In this document: positions 8,578 through 18,036 of the stretch, in pieces
Layout of the letters: each line of letters begins with the position of its first letter
Numbering within the stretch: the first letter of the stretch is position 1
Assembly (NCBI RefSeq): GCF_905235195.1
Contig: NZ_CAJOKH010000040.1
Coordinates: forward strand, 1-33,628
Origin: an uncultured Methanobrevibacter sp.
GTDB taxonomy: Archaea; Methanobacteriota; Methanobacteria; Methanobacteriales; Methanobacteriaceae
Reading direction: 5' to 3'
DNA: 33,628 nt
Translations under genes and position numbers: made by a program
The notes under the pieces: generated by a model
Told to the model about the DNA's origin: nothing
The model's database searches: none
Seen by the model: the letters and a program-made list of their open reading frames with translations, nothing else

Positions 8578-9582
8578 TTACCACCTTAAGGAAAATCCAT
8601 TATATTTTTCCTTCTTAAGAAGAAATTTTGAAATTAATTTTGCTTGATAGAATATAATATCTTCATAACTTATATTTTCATTATTAATTTTTACATTGGA
8701 TTTAAGTTTTTTCATAATCTCTGATATGAGTAATTTTCTTTTATCCTCTGAAATAATAACGATATTGTCTTTAAGTTCAAAATCATCAACCTTAACTTGT
8801 CGTTTAGTTATCATTTTAATTACAACCTTATCAACGATTTGTTGACGGAATTCTTCAATTAAATCAAAGACTAAACTTGCACGACCATAACGATCTCCAT
8901 GTAAATATCCACAATAAATATCTAAACCTGTAATAAATAATGCTTTAATAATTTGAGTTTGAAGTATAGCATAACCATAATTTAACATTGAATTTATAGG
9001 ATCTTTTGCACCTCTACCACTACGAGATTGGAAATTAAATTCATTAGGAATAATAGTTTTAATACCATCCCAATATTCATTAGCAGCAATCCCCTCTAAA
9101 CCCAAAATATTATTTCTAATATCGTCAACAGGCCTATTTCTAATATCATTTAATTGTATGATAATATTTGCAATATTATCTCTTTTTTGTATAAGAAATT
9201 CTGGATTCTCACGAGGCTTTGATAATGTTCCAAGAACTGCCTTTTGATTTTCCATTTTAGCTTTAATAAATGACTTTGCAAGATAACCACTTCGAAAATC
9301 ATTTAATGCTGAGTACTGCTCTTTTTTAACATTAACATGTTTATTTTCAGTTGGCAGCAACTGATATACTACCTCACCTTTCCAATTAAGTACTATAGTA
9401 TCAATATTACGTGCTGCAAGTAAACTCATAGCATCAAATGTTATTGAACCCTTACCTGTAATAATTAACTGTTCAATATCATCAATAACATAATAATTTG
9501 TAATTTTATCATTTTCTTTAATTAAAATTTGATTATCACGTCTTGCAACTGATTTTCCAAAACCTTCCACAAATAATTTCAT
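8578..9582 (-). CDS. cas1: CRISPR-associated integrase Cas1
   Basis: Cas1 joins with Cas2 to insert new spacers at the leader end of the array. The 334 residues are normal length. Metal-binding residues can be placed: Glu163 in GLEGIAANEYW, His228 in GYLHGDRYGR and Glu243 in LVFDLIEEFR. The N-terminal strand domain (KLFVEGFGKSVAR...ITGKGSITFDAMSLLAARNI) is typical. The ATG at 9582 is chosen because GGGG ends 6 bases before it; the TTG four codons upstream overlaps that SD. It is the last gene of the operon before the leader, 39 bases after cas2. No reverse transcriptase is fused to it. Confidence 0.97.
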   Translation of the reverse strand: MKLFVEGFGKSVARRDNQILIKENDKITNYYVIDDIEQLIITGKGSITFDAMSLLAARNIDTIVLNWKGEVVYQLLPTENKHVNVKKEQYSALNDFRSGYLAKSFIKAKMENQKAVLGTLSKPRENPEFLIQKRDNIANIIIQLNDIRNRPVDDIRNNILGLEGIAANEYWDGIKTIIPNEFNFQSRSGRGAKDPINSMLNYGYAILQTQIIKALFITGLDIYCGYLHGDRYGRASLVFDLIEEFRQQIVDKVVIKMITKRQVKVDDFELKDNIVIISEDKRKLLISEIMKKLKSNVKINNENISYEDIIFYQAKLISKFLLKKEKYNGFSLRW

Positions 9583-9621
9583 AATAATCCCCAATAATTT
9601 ATATAAATAAAAATTATTAAA

Positions 9622-9900
9622 TCATACAAAATCAAAGTCTTTTATTTGAGGAATTTCAGTAAATCCCTCTATAAAAATAGATTCTTCACAATTTTTACAT
9701 ATGGGGATTAAAACAATATTGTCATTATCTGAGGAGATATACAAGTCCAATTTATCTGCCAAATCTAGTCTTCTTTTAAGATCAAGATAACCCGCAAAAA
9801 CAGATTTTTGAACTCTATATAAACCATAATGTTGTAACAATTTAATTAGATGATTTCTACTTATATCTTCAGATATATCATAAAATACAAAAACTAATAT
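9622..9900 (-). CDS. cas2: CRISPR-associated Cas2, apparent ATA start codon
   Basis: Partner of Cas1 in spacer acquisition. The frame reads LVFVFYDISEDISRN, then LIKLLQHYGLYRVQKSVFAG, a complete Cas2 ferredoxin-like fold with the conserved Asp at residue 8, ending in PQIKDFDFV (92 residues). The first ATG, at 9840, lies inside helix 1 and would remove strand 1 and the key Asp, so it cannot be the true start. The frame opens at a TAG (9915-9913) and contains no ATG, GTG or TTG before the Asp. AGGGGG (9914-9909) is followed, after exactly 8 bases, by ATA at 9900-9898. This is either a non-standard AUA start or a mutated ATG. Confidence 0.85.
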   Translation of the reverse strand: MLVFVFYDISEDISRNHLIKLLQHYGLYRVQKSVFAGYLDLKRRLDLADKLDLYISSDNDNIVLIPICKNCEESIFIEGFTEIPQIKDFDFV

Positions 9901-9915
9901 ATAAAAAACCCCCTA

Positions 9916-10060
9916 AAAAACTAAAAAAATGTAAATTAAATATTAAACATAAAAATAATGAAATATTTAACTATTAAACCTTTTTTATATTTTAAAATAA
10001 ATAAAACTTAAAATTTTTATATTTTTTTAATTGAATACATCAAAAAAACTATTATATCTA
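9916..10060. other. Gap between cas6 and cas2, T-rich on the minus strand
   Basis: About 145 AT-rich bases, much longer than the other gaps in the operon. Read leftward it has several T runs (for example seven T near 10040) and a possible TATA-like stretch, so cas2-cas1 and the array may have their own promoter separate from the csm genes. Confidence 0.35.
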
Positions 10061-10747
10061 TTAATCATCCTCCAATATTTTATCTATACTATCATCAATC
10101 ATTTTTACAGAACCAAAACCTTGGCTGACTCCTTTTCCAAAACCAAAAAAGTCAGGTATTTTATAATGAACCTTAAATTCACCAGTGAATGAATTCATTT
10201 CAATATTTTTATATTTTATTCTGCCTTCTTCCAGATGTGATTTTACATGTAATCTTTTATTTACAATTATTCCCAATCCCTTACTCATTGAAAGAATATT
10301 TCCAACAAGAATATTGTTAATAAAATTTTTTTTATCCTTCCAGTTATCCATTTGCCTATATTTATTATAGTTTGTTGAATTTAAAGCAATCCATGGAGAT
10401 ATAAACTTATAATGATATTCCTCCCTTGTAGGTTGAACATCTACTTCCTTATCATATAAGATTTTTTTTACAATCTCATACTTTTTATCAAGATGCAAAT
10501 AATTAAGCTCATCTACAATATTTTTTAATGAATTTACACCTTCTTCAATACCTAAAATTATTGCTTTATCATCAAAAATATGATATTGTACTAAAGGATA
10601 GGAATATAAAAATCTTTCATCACCATAATGATTATGTAAAAGATAATTTTCTTTAAATGTATTTCCAATATATCCTCTAAGTTTACTAGTTGAAACCTTA
10701 ATTGGTTCATCTGTATTTAAAATCAAATATGTAGTGTTAATTTTCAT
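10061..10747 (-). CDS. cas6: CRISPR repeat endoribonuclease Cas6 (Cas6b-like)
   Basis: Cuts the pre-crRNA within each repeat to give crRNAs with an 8-base 5' handle. The 228 residues contain the glycine-rich RAMP loop near the C-terminus (FGFGKGVSQGFGSVK, residues 201-215) and an N-terminal RAMP fold. His38 and His40 in LLHNHYGDERFLYSY, followed by Tyr48, match what I recall as the catalytic region of Methanococcus Cas6b. It is the only Cas6 in the window, so it should serve this array. SD AAGGT precedes the ATG. It lies 33 bases after csm6 in the same direction. Confidence 0.85.
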   Translation of the reverse strand: MKINTTYLILNTDEPIKVSTSKLRGYIGNTFKENYLLHNHYGDERFLYSYPLVQYHIFDDKAIILGIEEGVNSLKNIVDELNYLHLDKKYEIVKKILYDKEVDVQPTREEYHYKFISPWIALNSTNYNKYRQMDNWKDKKNFINNILVGNILSMSKGLGIIVNKRLHVKSHLEEGRIKYKNIEMNSFTGEFKVHYKIPDFFGFGKGVSQGFGSVKMIDDSIDKILEDD

Positions 10748-10780
10748 TTTATAACCTTAATCCATTTAATTAAATAAATA

Positions 10781-12124
10781 TTAATTAATTTGGGTAAATT
10801 TTGGAAATTTAGCAAATTCCATTTCCTCTTCAATATTTGGCATTAAAATTTTTGAAAAATCCAATATTAAATCAAATAACTTATTAGCCTTATTTGGAGA
10901 AATAGGATTTAAACCATGTGCTAAAATAGAAGTATTTCTAGACTTAACATTATTATTAATATTTCTTCTCTCATATTCTACACCTATATTAGATGATAAA
11001 TTTAATTCATATTCTATTTTTTTAAGTAACTGGAAACTGTTATATGAAGGAAGTTTAACTGTACATTTATTAGGATCATCAAAATCATAAGGATCATTAT
11101 CATTTACAAATTTTACAGCAGGACTTTCCATCCCCATAATGCTAATTAATTGACCTTTATTAATTTTAAACTCATTTGCTTGATCTAATAGATTATGGTC
11201 TAAAATTCCTACATTTGTAAGGGAAATTTGTGCAATTAATTCATTAGCTCTGTAAAGTCTAGCAACTGCATCATCATATTTACCTTCTTCAATTCTACGT
11301 GCAGCATTATTTAATAAATCTGGAAGATAATAAATGATTCTATCTTCAATTGATAAATCCGCTGAATATTTTTGATTTAAAAATTGAATATTATTATGTA
11401 TTTGGCTAATAAATCCGGGATGAACTTTATTTAATTTTTCAACTATATGAGGATAGTATTTTAAATTACGAGACAAACGAGAAAATTTCATAGGTTTAAA
11501 CTTATCCCAATCATCATAAAATTCAACAATACTTCTGTAAAACTTTACTTCATCATTTAATTCATCATCCTGAATTTTAGATTTTGCTATTTTTAGATTT
11601 TCAATTGCTGCTTGAAACTGATGAAGATTGAAAAACTGTTTAGAATTTTTTATCTCTTCAACAGCATATAATTCAAATGGATCTTCCTGAGGTTTAAAAT
11701 TTTCATGACCTGTTTTAACAATACCTACACCATTTTTATCTCGACCAAAAATAGAATCTGATCCAATATATGAATATTCTATATTATTTCCAATTGTTGC
11801 TAAAATAGCTCCTGCAACCATACTTTTGGTTCCACCAGTAAAATCAAGATAAATATCAAAATCTCTACTATTTAAATCAGAAATAATCTCTTTAACTTTA
11901 TTATAAACAAGATGCATCTCCTGAGGATCATCAATATTATAAAACTCCATTTCATTTGAAAGATATTTATGAGAAAATAAACTAGAAACTTCTAATGCAA
12001 TTTTTTCCGTATCCTCTGAATGAACAAAAGAAATATAATCCGGATTTAATTTTTTTATCGCTTCTACAAGAGGTTCTACAGTCCCTCCAGTTGTTAAGAT
12101 TAATGCTTTTTTCTTTTTTGACAT
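10781..12124 (-). CDS. csm6: Csm6-type CARF-HEPN ribonuclease (Cas02710 family)
   Basis: An accessory RNase expected to be switched on by cyclic oligoadenylate made by Cas10. The N-terminal half is a CARF domain: TTGGTVEPLVEAI at 11-23 and the ligand-pocket motif DFTGGTKSM at 94-102. The middle part has the family motif KYDDAVARLYRANELIAQ. The C-terminal HEPN motif is Arg396-Asn-x5-His403 (RNTSILAH). These features fit the TIGR02710/PF09670 group found with type III systems. 447 residues is normal. It lies between csm5 and cas6, 83 bases after csm5. The SD is weak (AAGTG). Confidence 0.88.
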   Translation of the reverse strand: MSKKKKALILTTGGTVEPLVEAIKKLNPDYISFVHSEDTEKIALEVSSLFSHKYLSNEMEFYNIDDPQEMHLVYNKVKEIISDLNSRDFDIYLDFTGGTKSMVAGAILATIGNNIEYSYIGSDSIFGRDKNGVGIVKTGHENFKPQEDPFELYAVEEIKNSKQFFNLHQFQAAIENLKIAKSKIQDDELNDEVKFYRSIVEFYDDWDKFKPMKFSRLSRNLKYYPHIVEKLNKVHPGFISQIHNNIQFLNQKYSADLSIEDRIIYYLPDLLNNAARRIEEGKYDDAVARLYRANELIAQISLTNVGILDHNLLDQANEFKINKGQLISIMGMESPAVKFVNDNDPYDFDDPNKCTVKLPSYNSFQLLKKIEYELNLSSNIGVEYERRNINNNVKSRNTSILAHGLNPISPNKANKLFDLILDFSKILMPNIEEEMEFAKFPKFTQIN

Positions 12125-12207
12125 AATAACACTTTTTTAAATTAATTGAATAAAAAAATAATCAGTTAGTATGAAAAAACATAATCAACTGATAATAATT
12201 AATAAAT

Positions 12208-13355
12208 TTATTTTGGCTCTGCAAAAGACAACTGAACCCATCCAAGTGGTAAATCTGTTGATGTAATTTTTCGAGATTTAGGGAATTCATATTCATATGA
12301 CCTTCTAAAGCTTTGACGGATTTCTTCAAATCTTTGAATATCTTCATTTTTAATTTTTAAAGCAATGGAAGTGGCTAATAACCCTGAACCAGAGCCTAAT
12401 TTAATTAAAGGTTTATCTAACTTATTCCATTTTGACAATTTTTCATATGTCTTTTTAATACTAGGTCTGTCATATTCTTCATAAAATTCTATCTCATGGT
12501 CTATTATATCATTGGAAAAATTATAAATAGACTCTTTAATGTTTTTTAAACTGATTAAGTATTTTTTATCTTCAATACCAATTCTATTTAAAACATCATC
12601 ATTAACAGTATTGTTTAAACTAAATTTAAGAGATGTTTTTCTACCTATTGTTTCAACATAAGTTTTAATTACTCTTCCATTGCGACCATGATCTTCAAAA
12701 GTACCTGTAGGTTTAGCTTTAATGGTTTTTAAATCATAAACATGAGGAAATTTAGCAACAGTAGAATCAGATATTTGTAAAAATCTCATAATACTATTTT
12801 GTGCAGAATTACCTTTAGGTGCTGAAAATATTTTATTAATAAAATTATCACATGCCCCTCTTTTAATTCTATATTTACCACTGCGTTTTTGAACAATATC
12901 CTCTGGAATATCATCAGCATTTATTAAATTATATAATAAACTTGTTCTAATAGCACCTTTAAGAGATGAACCTGGAATAAAAAATTTATCATTAGTTTTA
13001 ATACCCTCTGCAATTTCACTTGGAATATTCTTATATCCTTTTTTATCAGTAAGTTGGAATTTACATACGGCATTGTATCTTCGATATTATTTTTAACCTT
13101 AGAATCATATTGTTCTAATTTAAAATTCTGATTAGATAAATTTTCTATAAATTTGTCTTTTTTATCATCTGTTAAATCTTTATAATATTCAATTACATCG
13201 ATTCTTTTGATAATATTAATATCTTCACCTTTAAGTTTTGCTTTTCCTGTGACAAATTCATTTGAAAAATATTTTCTACCATTTCCAATAAATACTGGAG
13301 TAATTGTCTTCATAGTACAGCTAAAATTACCAAAAAGTTTACCTGAAGATACCAT
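12208..13355 (-). CDS. csm5: Csm5, type III-A effector subunit, split by a -1 frameshift
   Basis: Csm5 caps the crRNA 3' end in the Csm complex. The first 106 codons (MVSSGKLFGNF..., ATG at 13355 with GGGAGG 8 bases upstream, inside the end of csm4) are in one frame. The rest is in the -1 frame: GYKNIPSEIAEG, FFIPGSSLKGAIRTSLLYN (the RAMP glycine loop), then MRFLQISDS. Without a shift, translation ends at 12924 after 143 residues. With it, the product is 382 residues, a normal Csm5 length. The frames meet at 13044-13038, codons ATA AAA AAG, an in-frame A-AAA-AAG slippery heptamer. Programmed or chance slippage, a real one-base deletion in the A6 run, or a sequencing error are all possible. 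No strong stimulatory hairpin or internal SD is evident. Confidence 0.85.
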
Positions 13356-13356
13356 A

Positions 13357-14298
13357 TTAATTACCTCCCAAATCAATAGCCGTTTTTACAGGAAATGCTA
13401 TACCATATTCTACTGCAGGATTAATATCTCCTACTTCAACTATTGTTCCATAACTATCACTATAGTTTTTAAAGATTGAACCTTCTTTAAAGAATCTTAC
13501 CTGTTTTCTTATCTCACCAGAAGCACTTCTACCTCTTTTAGAATCAATTTCATATATTGAATATCCATCAATATTTTCTAAATCATATTCAGAGGGAATA
13601 AATCTTGAAAGATTTATGAAGTATTTAGAGTCTGTAACATCCTTTATTGATTCATCATATATTTCATATTCAAATTGACCTTTACCTGTTGATATATCTT
13701 TTCCAAATCCACGGTCTTTTAAGAATTTTAATGCGCTTTTAATAATTGGAATATAGTTCTTATCGTTAAATTCAATATAGAAAAATAAACCCATATTCAA
13801 ATATCTTTGACCTTCGGAGTAAAAAATGCCCTCTGTAGTATTAAATAATCTATTTACACTATTGTTAGGAATAATATCCTCAGTTAATCTGAAATTCTCA
13901 TAGGATTTATTCATAAGAAAACTACCTGAGGAAGAATAATCTGAGTAATTATTTAAAATATCAGATTCATTTAACTGACCATTAATAATATTATAGAAAA
14001 TTTCTTCTTCAACAAATTTAACCTTTTTATATTTTTTTAAATCATCAAAAACAGAATTATTCAAATCTAATTTTTGATTTAAATTGATTTTAGGGAAGAA
14101 TTTAACTTTTTCATCATTTTCATCATAGATAAACGGGAAAGGAGATGATAAGTAAAATGGTACATTATTTTTAAACTCTTCCAAGATAGCATCTGTTTTA
14201 TCCGGATAAAGTTGATTAATGGCAAATGTTAAAGCACCAAACAAAGTATCTGAATGTAATTCTGGAAAGATAGATAAAGGTTTTATATAAACCAACAT
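13357..14298 (-). CDS. csm4: Csm4, type III-A effector subunit
   Basis: A RAMP protein that holds the crRNA 5' handle and contacts Cas10. The N-terminus MLVYIKPLSIFPELHSDTLF is diagnostic of Csm4 (LYIKPLS...LHSDT). The glycine-rich loop FGKDISTGKGQFEYEI is at about 198-213. 313 residues is normal. The ATG follows AAGGAGA by 8 bases, overlapping the end of csm3. The last codons contain the csm5 SD, so the two genes are probably translationally coupled. Confidence 0.93.
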   Translation of the reverse strand: MLVYIKPLSIFPELHSDTLFGALTFAINQLYPDKTDAILEEFKNNVPFYLSSPFPFIYDENDEKVKFFPKINLNQKLDLNNSVFDDLKKYKKVKFVEEEIFYNIINGQLNESDILNNYSDYSSSGSFLMNKSYENFRLTEDIIPNNSVNRLFNTTEGIFYSEGQRYLNMGLFFYIEFNDKNYIPIIKSALKFLKDRGFGKDISTGKGQFEYEIYDESIKDVTDSKYFINLSRFIPSEYDLENIDGYSIYEIDSKRGRSASGEIRKQVRFFKEGSIFKNYSDSYGTIVEVGDINPAVEYGIAFPVKTAIDLGGN

Positions 14299-14310
14299 TA
14301 TGATCTCTCC

Positions 14311-15036
14311 TTAATTATATATTTTTTCTATAGCTTCTGGAATATCTCCATTTTCAACAATTATTTCAGGTTCTTTATCTTCTTTATAATAATTGGAATC
14401 TCTTTTTTCTACAGTAATTTCATCAAATTTAACTTTACCAAAACCTCTACTACCACTTCCACCAAGATAATTATCTTCTAAAAGTAACATGGATTCAAAT
14501 ACATATTTAATTAAATCTTCATCATCCTCATATACTGTAAATATTATTTCAAAATCAAACTTAGAATCTTTAGGAATTCTTTCAATATTTCTTGGAGTTG
14601 CACTAGAATCTATTCTGTTTAAGTTATTTTCATATTTTAATTCTGCACCTCCAACAATTTCTTCTTGAGATGTCCATAATTCTTTAGTATCTTCAGTAGG
14701 ATATGAATCTCTTACAATAATTCTTGTGGGGAACATTAATTGTGATTTTTTATCTGAAGAAACTCCGAAAACTTTTGCAGAAATAGAGTTTTCATCATCT
14801 GAAGGTTTACCTTCATTTTTAATAACACTTTGAGCTGAAACTTCATCATTTAACTCAAATAAATTTCGAAGTTTACCTTTTAAAGAGGAACCTGGAATAT
14901 ATGGTAAATTAGTTACACTATCCCTTATAACTGGGTTATCACTTCCACCAATATCTATAGAATCTGCTGAACCACCAATATGTAAACCTGTTAAACATAC
15001 AATTTTTCCGGAAATAACATAATTTTCTTTAAACAT
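14311..15036 (-). CDS. csm3: Csm3, target-RNA-cleaving backbone subunit
   Basis: Multiple copies form the helical backbone of the Csm complex and cut the target RNA every 6 nt. The sequence reads LTGLHIGGSADSIDIGG-SDNPVIRD. Its Asp33 falls at the same position as the catalytic Asp33 of the streptococcal Csm3, so RNase activity is expected. YIPGSSLKGKLRNL (46-59) is the crRNA-binding loop and GSGSRGFGKVKFDEI is the C-terminal glycine motif. 241 residues. AGGAGG sits 7 bases before the ATG. It follows csm2 by 11 bases. Confidence 0.96.
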   Translation of the reverse strand: MFKENYVISGKIVCLTGLHIGGSADSIDIGGSDNPVIRDSVTNLPYIPGSSLKGKLRNLFELNDEVSAQSVIKNEGKPSDDENSISAKVFGVSSDKKSQLMFPTRIIVRDSYPTEDTKELWTSQEEIVGGAELKYENNLNRIDSSATPRNIERIPKDSKFDFEIIFTVYEDDEDLIKYVFESMLLLEDNYLGGSGSRGFGKVKFDEITVEKRDSNYYKEDKEPEIIVENGDIPEAIEKIYN

Positions 15037-15047
15037 TATTAAACCTC

Positions 15048-15482
15048 CTATTTACCTGTGTAAAATTTGTGATATGCTACAATTGATTCGAAAAATTTTA
15101 CAAATGTATTAAAATTATTCATTTTTTCTTCTTCACTACCTACATCTACTTTTCTCATAAGTGCCATCATAATTTTATAAAAATTTAAAGGGATTAAATT
15201 TCTACCCTTTGCAACAGCAATTTGTGGTTTAAGTAGATAAAAGTCAACTTCAATTTCATCCCATGTTTCTTTTTGTTCAATAAGCTTTACTGCACCAAAA
15301 AACTTTCGAAGTTGTGTGGTTTTAAGATTTTTAGAGTTTTTTGCTATTTTATCTGCATAACCATTTTCATCAGCATATTTTTTTGCTGATATATCACTTA
15401 ACATCTTTACCTGATTAATTTCATTAATAATTTCTTTTATTTCACCAGAATCATTATTATTTCTGTTATATCCATTAGCCAT
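15048..15482 (-). CDS. csm2: Csm2, small effector subunit
   Basis: The small helical subunit of the Csm complex that lines the crRNA-target duplex. 144 residues, mostly helical and charged. LRKFFGAVKLIEQKETWDEI and FYLLKPQIAVAKGRNLIPLNFYKIM match the Csm2 pattern (QLRKF...LKP.laYa.gR). The first 30 residues are polar and asparagine-rich. The ATG at 15482 is favoured over the adjacent TTG because GAGG lies 7 bases before it. That SD is contained in the last codons of cas10, four bases upstream, implying coupled translation. Confidence 0.92.
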   Translation of the reverse strand: MANGYNRNNNDSGEIKEIINEINQVKMLSDISAKKYADENGYADKIAKNSKNLKTTQLRKFFGAVKLIEQKETWDEIEVDFYLLKPQIAVAKGRNLIPLNFYKIMMALMRKVDVGSEEEKMNNFNTFVKFFESIVAYHKFYTGK

Positions 15483-15486
15483 CAAA

Positions 15487-18030
15487 TCACCTCATCCTTA
15501 AACTTGCCCATGAAACAGGGATATTTATCCAAGGCATATTTTTAATAGTTTTTTTATCAATTTCATCTTTAAATGTCCTATTTTTTATTAAACGTAATTT
15601 GTATTTAATATAGGGAACATAAACTTTGGTTTCCAATCTACGGGCATTTTCCCTCTCCCATCCATTAGTTGAATTTGGAATAATCTTTTTATTAATATGC
15701 TGATTCCATAACTTTAACATATAATAAATTATTCCCATAGATAGCTGATTTTTATCCTTATATTCCTCCAATTCTTCCCCATATTCAATCAAATCATTAA
15801 ATCCTTTAAATACATCATTTGAATCCCATCTTAAAACTTGATCAAACAATGTAATTTTATCTTTACCACAGGATTTTGAATGTTCCAGATTAGTATCTGC
15901 AAATCCAACAGCTTTACCAATAGGGAATTTAGGACCAACAATACTTATTCCCCCAGATATATTGATAGAAGGATTATTACAAGACCATTGTTTAAATTTA
16001 TCTCTAAATTCCTGTGCAAATTTAATAATATCATCATATGGACCAATTACCAGTAAATCATCACCACCAGAATAATTTATATGAATAGTTGGTATAGCAT
16101 ATCTTTCACATTCATCGCAAAGTTCCTCACCAGTTTTTTCTTTATAAACCATAATAGATTTAAGCTCTTCATCCTCTTTATTTTCATTATCACTTTGAAG
16201 AACTAATTCTACTGATTTAACTTTGTCTTTACATTCATCACAAACTTTTGTAAAAACCCTATAATTTTTACTTATCTCATTAATAATTCCTGAAAAGAAC
16301 AAATCAAGCATTGATGAAAGTGAAGAAACACGAGAAATACTTGCTCCTTTTGAATCATCAGAAGATATTTTATTAAAACCCTGTGAGAATACTTTTCCCA
16401 AATTATCTACATCCATTTTTAAAACACCTAATTTATCTGCACCTTTACTAATAGTTGCTAAGTGTTCAAAGTACAATGTAGTGCCCTTTGCTTTAGGGAT
16501 AGTGTTTCCAAGAAAACTAAAACTAAATGAAATATTCGCATCTGAAAATTGTGATGCCAAAGATGTAAAATCAGTGCCATTAAGTTTAATTACTTCTACA
16601 AATTCAGATTTGGAAGCTAAATCCCCAATAACTTTATTGATAGAACCATTATCATCATTTCTAAAAGTAAAACCAATGTTAAGACTTTCAAAGAAGATTG
16701 AATTTGAAATTATTTTGGTATTTGAGTAATATTTAATCATATATTCTCTATTACCAACTATTGCACCAAAATTTTCATGTTCTATACAGGAATTACAAAT
16801 ATTCTGATTTTCATTATCTATCGGATTTCCACAGACAGAACAGGTATTATATACTGGTTTTTCATCCAATGTAAAAATTTCATCCAGATTATCTGAAAAT
16901 TTATGTTTTTTATCTTCATTTAAAAGATTTGATAAATTAGATGTAATTTCACCGAAATTTGATAAATCTTCACCCTTACATTCCTTATAAACTAAAGCCA
17001 AATATAATTCAGCATTAAAATTAGAAATAAAATATCTATTAATATCACTTTTAATTTTATTTATTTCTTCAATGGATGTTCGAGTATTTGGAGCAATAAT
17101 AACAAATCTTCCACCACCACAAAAGAGAATATTTGCTTCTGTAAGATTTAAATTCCGAATAATCCTACTTGCAATAGCTTCATTAAGTAAACTTATATAA
17201 ATAGACCTGCCTCTAAGTCTTTTACTCATACCACTTTGAGCTTCCTGCGGAGAAGAAACCTTATAAATAAAGTTCTGAATACCTGAAATATCACCATTAA
17301 TAATAATAAACTTATGTGCATCTTTTGAATCTGATTCACTATCAAACAAATAAGAACAGCTTGCTATTGCAGCTGTTGTTTTAAGATGATCATATAATGA
17401 AATATCTGCTTGAGAAACATATACTGCAGATGGGATAGTAGAAGTATATTTTCTCAAAATTGCAAGAACAGTTGAAAAATCGTTTTTGTTTTTTAAAGAA
17501 TCAATATCTTTTAAAAATAAGGACCATAATCTATTATATTCCGGTTGAAGATTCCATTCACCTTCCTTTAAAGGGTTAACTCTAGGTTTTAAATTATCAA
17601 AACTAGATTTATTAATATCTAATCTTTGAAGTGGAACATGTTGTTCTTTAATTAAGCCATTATCACCTATGGCAATCCTTGAAAAAATGGAATTTAATGG
17701 TGTTTTAGATGTATCATTTTTATCTTCAGAGGATATTCTCTCACTTGAAGAATAATGGTCTGCTTTTTGAACAATTTTACATAACTCTGGAAAATTGGAT
17801 TTATTGGGATTATGATGGTATAATACTAAATCTTCTATATCCTCATTCCAATATTGGCTTGTAAAATCTGCACTCCATTTTCCATGTGCACCATTCCAAC
17901 CATAGTCATCTTGAGTATATTTTTGATATTTTTCTGAATGTTTTTTACCAGTACGTTGATAAAACTTACCAATATCATGTAATAATGCACCAAATTGTAC
18001 ATTTACATATTCATCATAAATATCAAACAC
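15487..18030 (-). CDS. cas10: Cas10/Csm1, HD nuclease and cyclic-oligoadenylate synthase
   Basis: The signature type III subunit. When the complex binds target RNA it cleaves ssDNA and makes cyclic oligoadenylates. His18-Asp19 in ALLHDIGKFYQR is the HD nuclease site. A first Palm domain lies at about 230-350 (ISGIQNFIYKVSS). A four-cysteine zinc site (CSVCG...CNSC, about 395-415) follows, with another Cys pair set (CDEC...CDEC, about 590-640). The synthase motif GGDD is at 655-658. Both activities look intact. 847 residues. The GTG used here overlaps the SD AGGAGG (18035-18030) and so is a poor start. ATT at 18021-18019, 8 bases after that SD, is better placed, and no ATG exists in frame before the HD motif. 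It is the first gene of the operon. Confidence 0.95.
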   Translation of the reverse strand: MFDIYDEYVNVQFGALLHDIGKFYQRTGKKHSEKYQKYTQDDYGWNGAHGKWSADFTSQYWNEDIEDLVLYHHNPNKSNFPELCKIVQKADHYSSSERISSEDKNDTSKTPLNSIFSRIAIGDNGLIKEQHVPLQRLDINKSSFDNLKPRVNPLKEGEWNLQPEYNRLWSLFLKDIDSLKNKNDFSTVLAILRKYTSTIPSAVYVSQADISLYDHLKTTAAIASCSYLFDSESDSKDAHKFIIINGDISGIQNFIYKVSSPQEAQSGMSKRLRGRSIYISLLNEAIASRIIRNLNLTEANILFCGGGRFVIIAPNTRTSIEEINKIKSDINRYFISNFNAELYLALVYKECKGEDLSNFGEITSNLSNLLNEDKKHKFSDNLDEIFTLDEKPVYNTCSVCGNPIDNENQNICNSCIEHENFGAIVGNREYMIKYYSNTKIISNSIFFESLNIGFTFRNDDNGSINKVIGDLASKSEFVEVIKLNGTDFTSLASQFSDANISFSFSFLGNTIPKAKGTTLYFEHLATISKGADKLGVLKMDVDNLGKVFSQGFNKISSDDSKGASISRVSSLSSMLDLFFSGIINEISKNYRVFTKVCDECKDKVKSVELVLQSDNENKEDEELKSIMVYKEKTGEELCDECERYAIPTIHINYSGGDDLLVIGPYDDIIKFAQEFRDKFKQWSCNNPSINISGGISIVGPKFPIGKAVGFADTNLEHSKSCGKDKITLFDQVLRWDSNDVFKGFNDLIEYGEELEEYKDKNQLSMGIIYYMLKLWNQHINKKIIPNSTNGWERENARRLETKVYVPYIKYKLRLIKNRTFKDEIDKKTIKNMPWINIPVSWASLRMR

Positions 18031-18036
18031 CTCCTA

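Noticed and set aside
9622-9840. Cas2 as a truncated 72-residue protein starting at ATG 9840
   Set aside because: The conserved upstream part with the catalytic Asp is intact in frame, so the gene is full length with an unusual start.
12924-13376. Starting csm5 at 13376 rather than 13355
   Set aside because: The extra seven codons contain the SD GGGAGG; the ATG at 13355 is 8 bases after it and matches the spacing of neighbouring genes.
5123-18030. A second, type I effector sharing this array
   Set aside because: No cas3, cas5, cas7 or cas8 type gene is present; Cas6b-like plus the csm genes account for everything in the locus.
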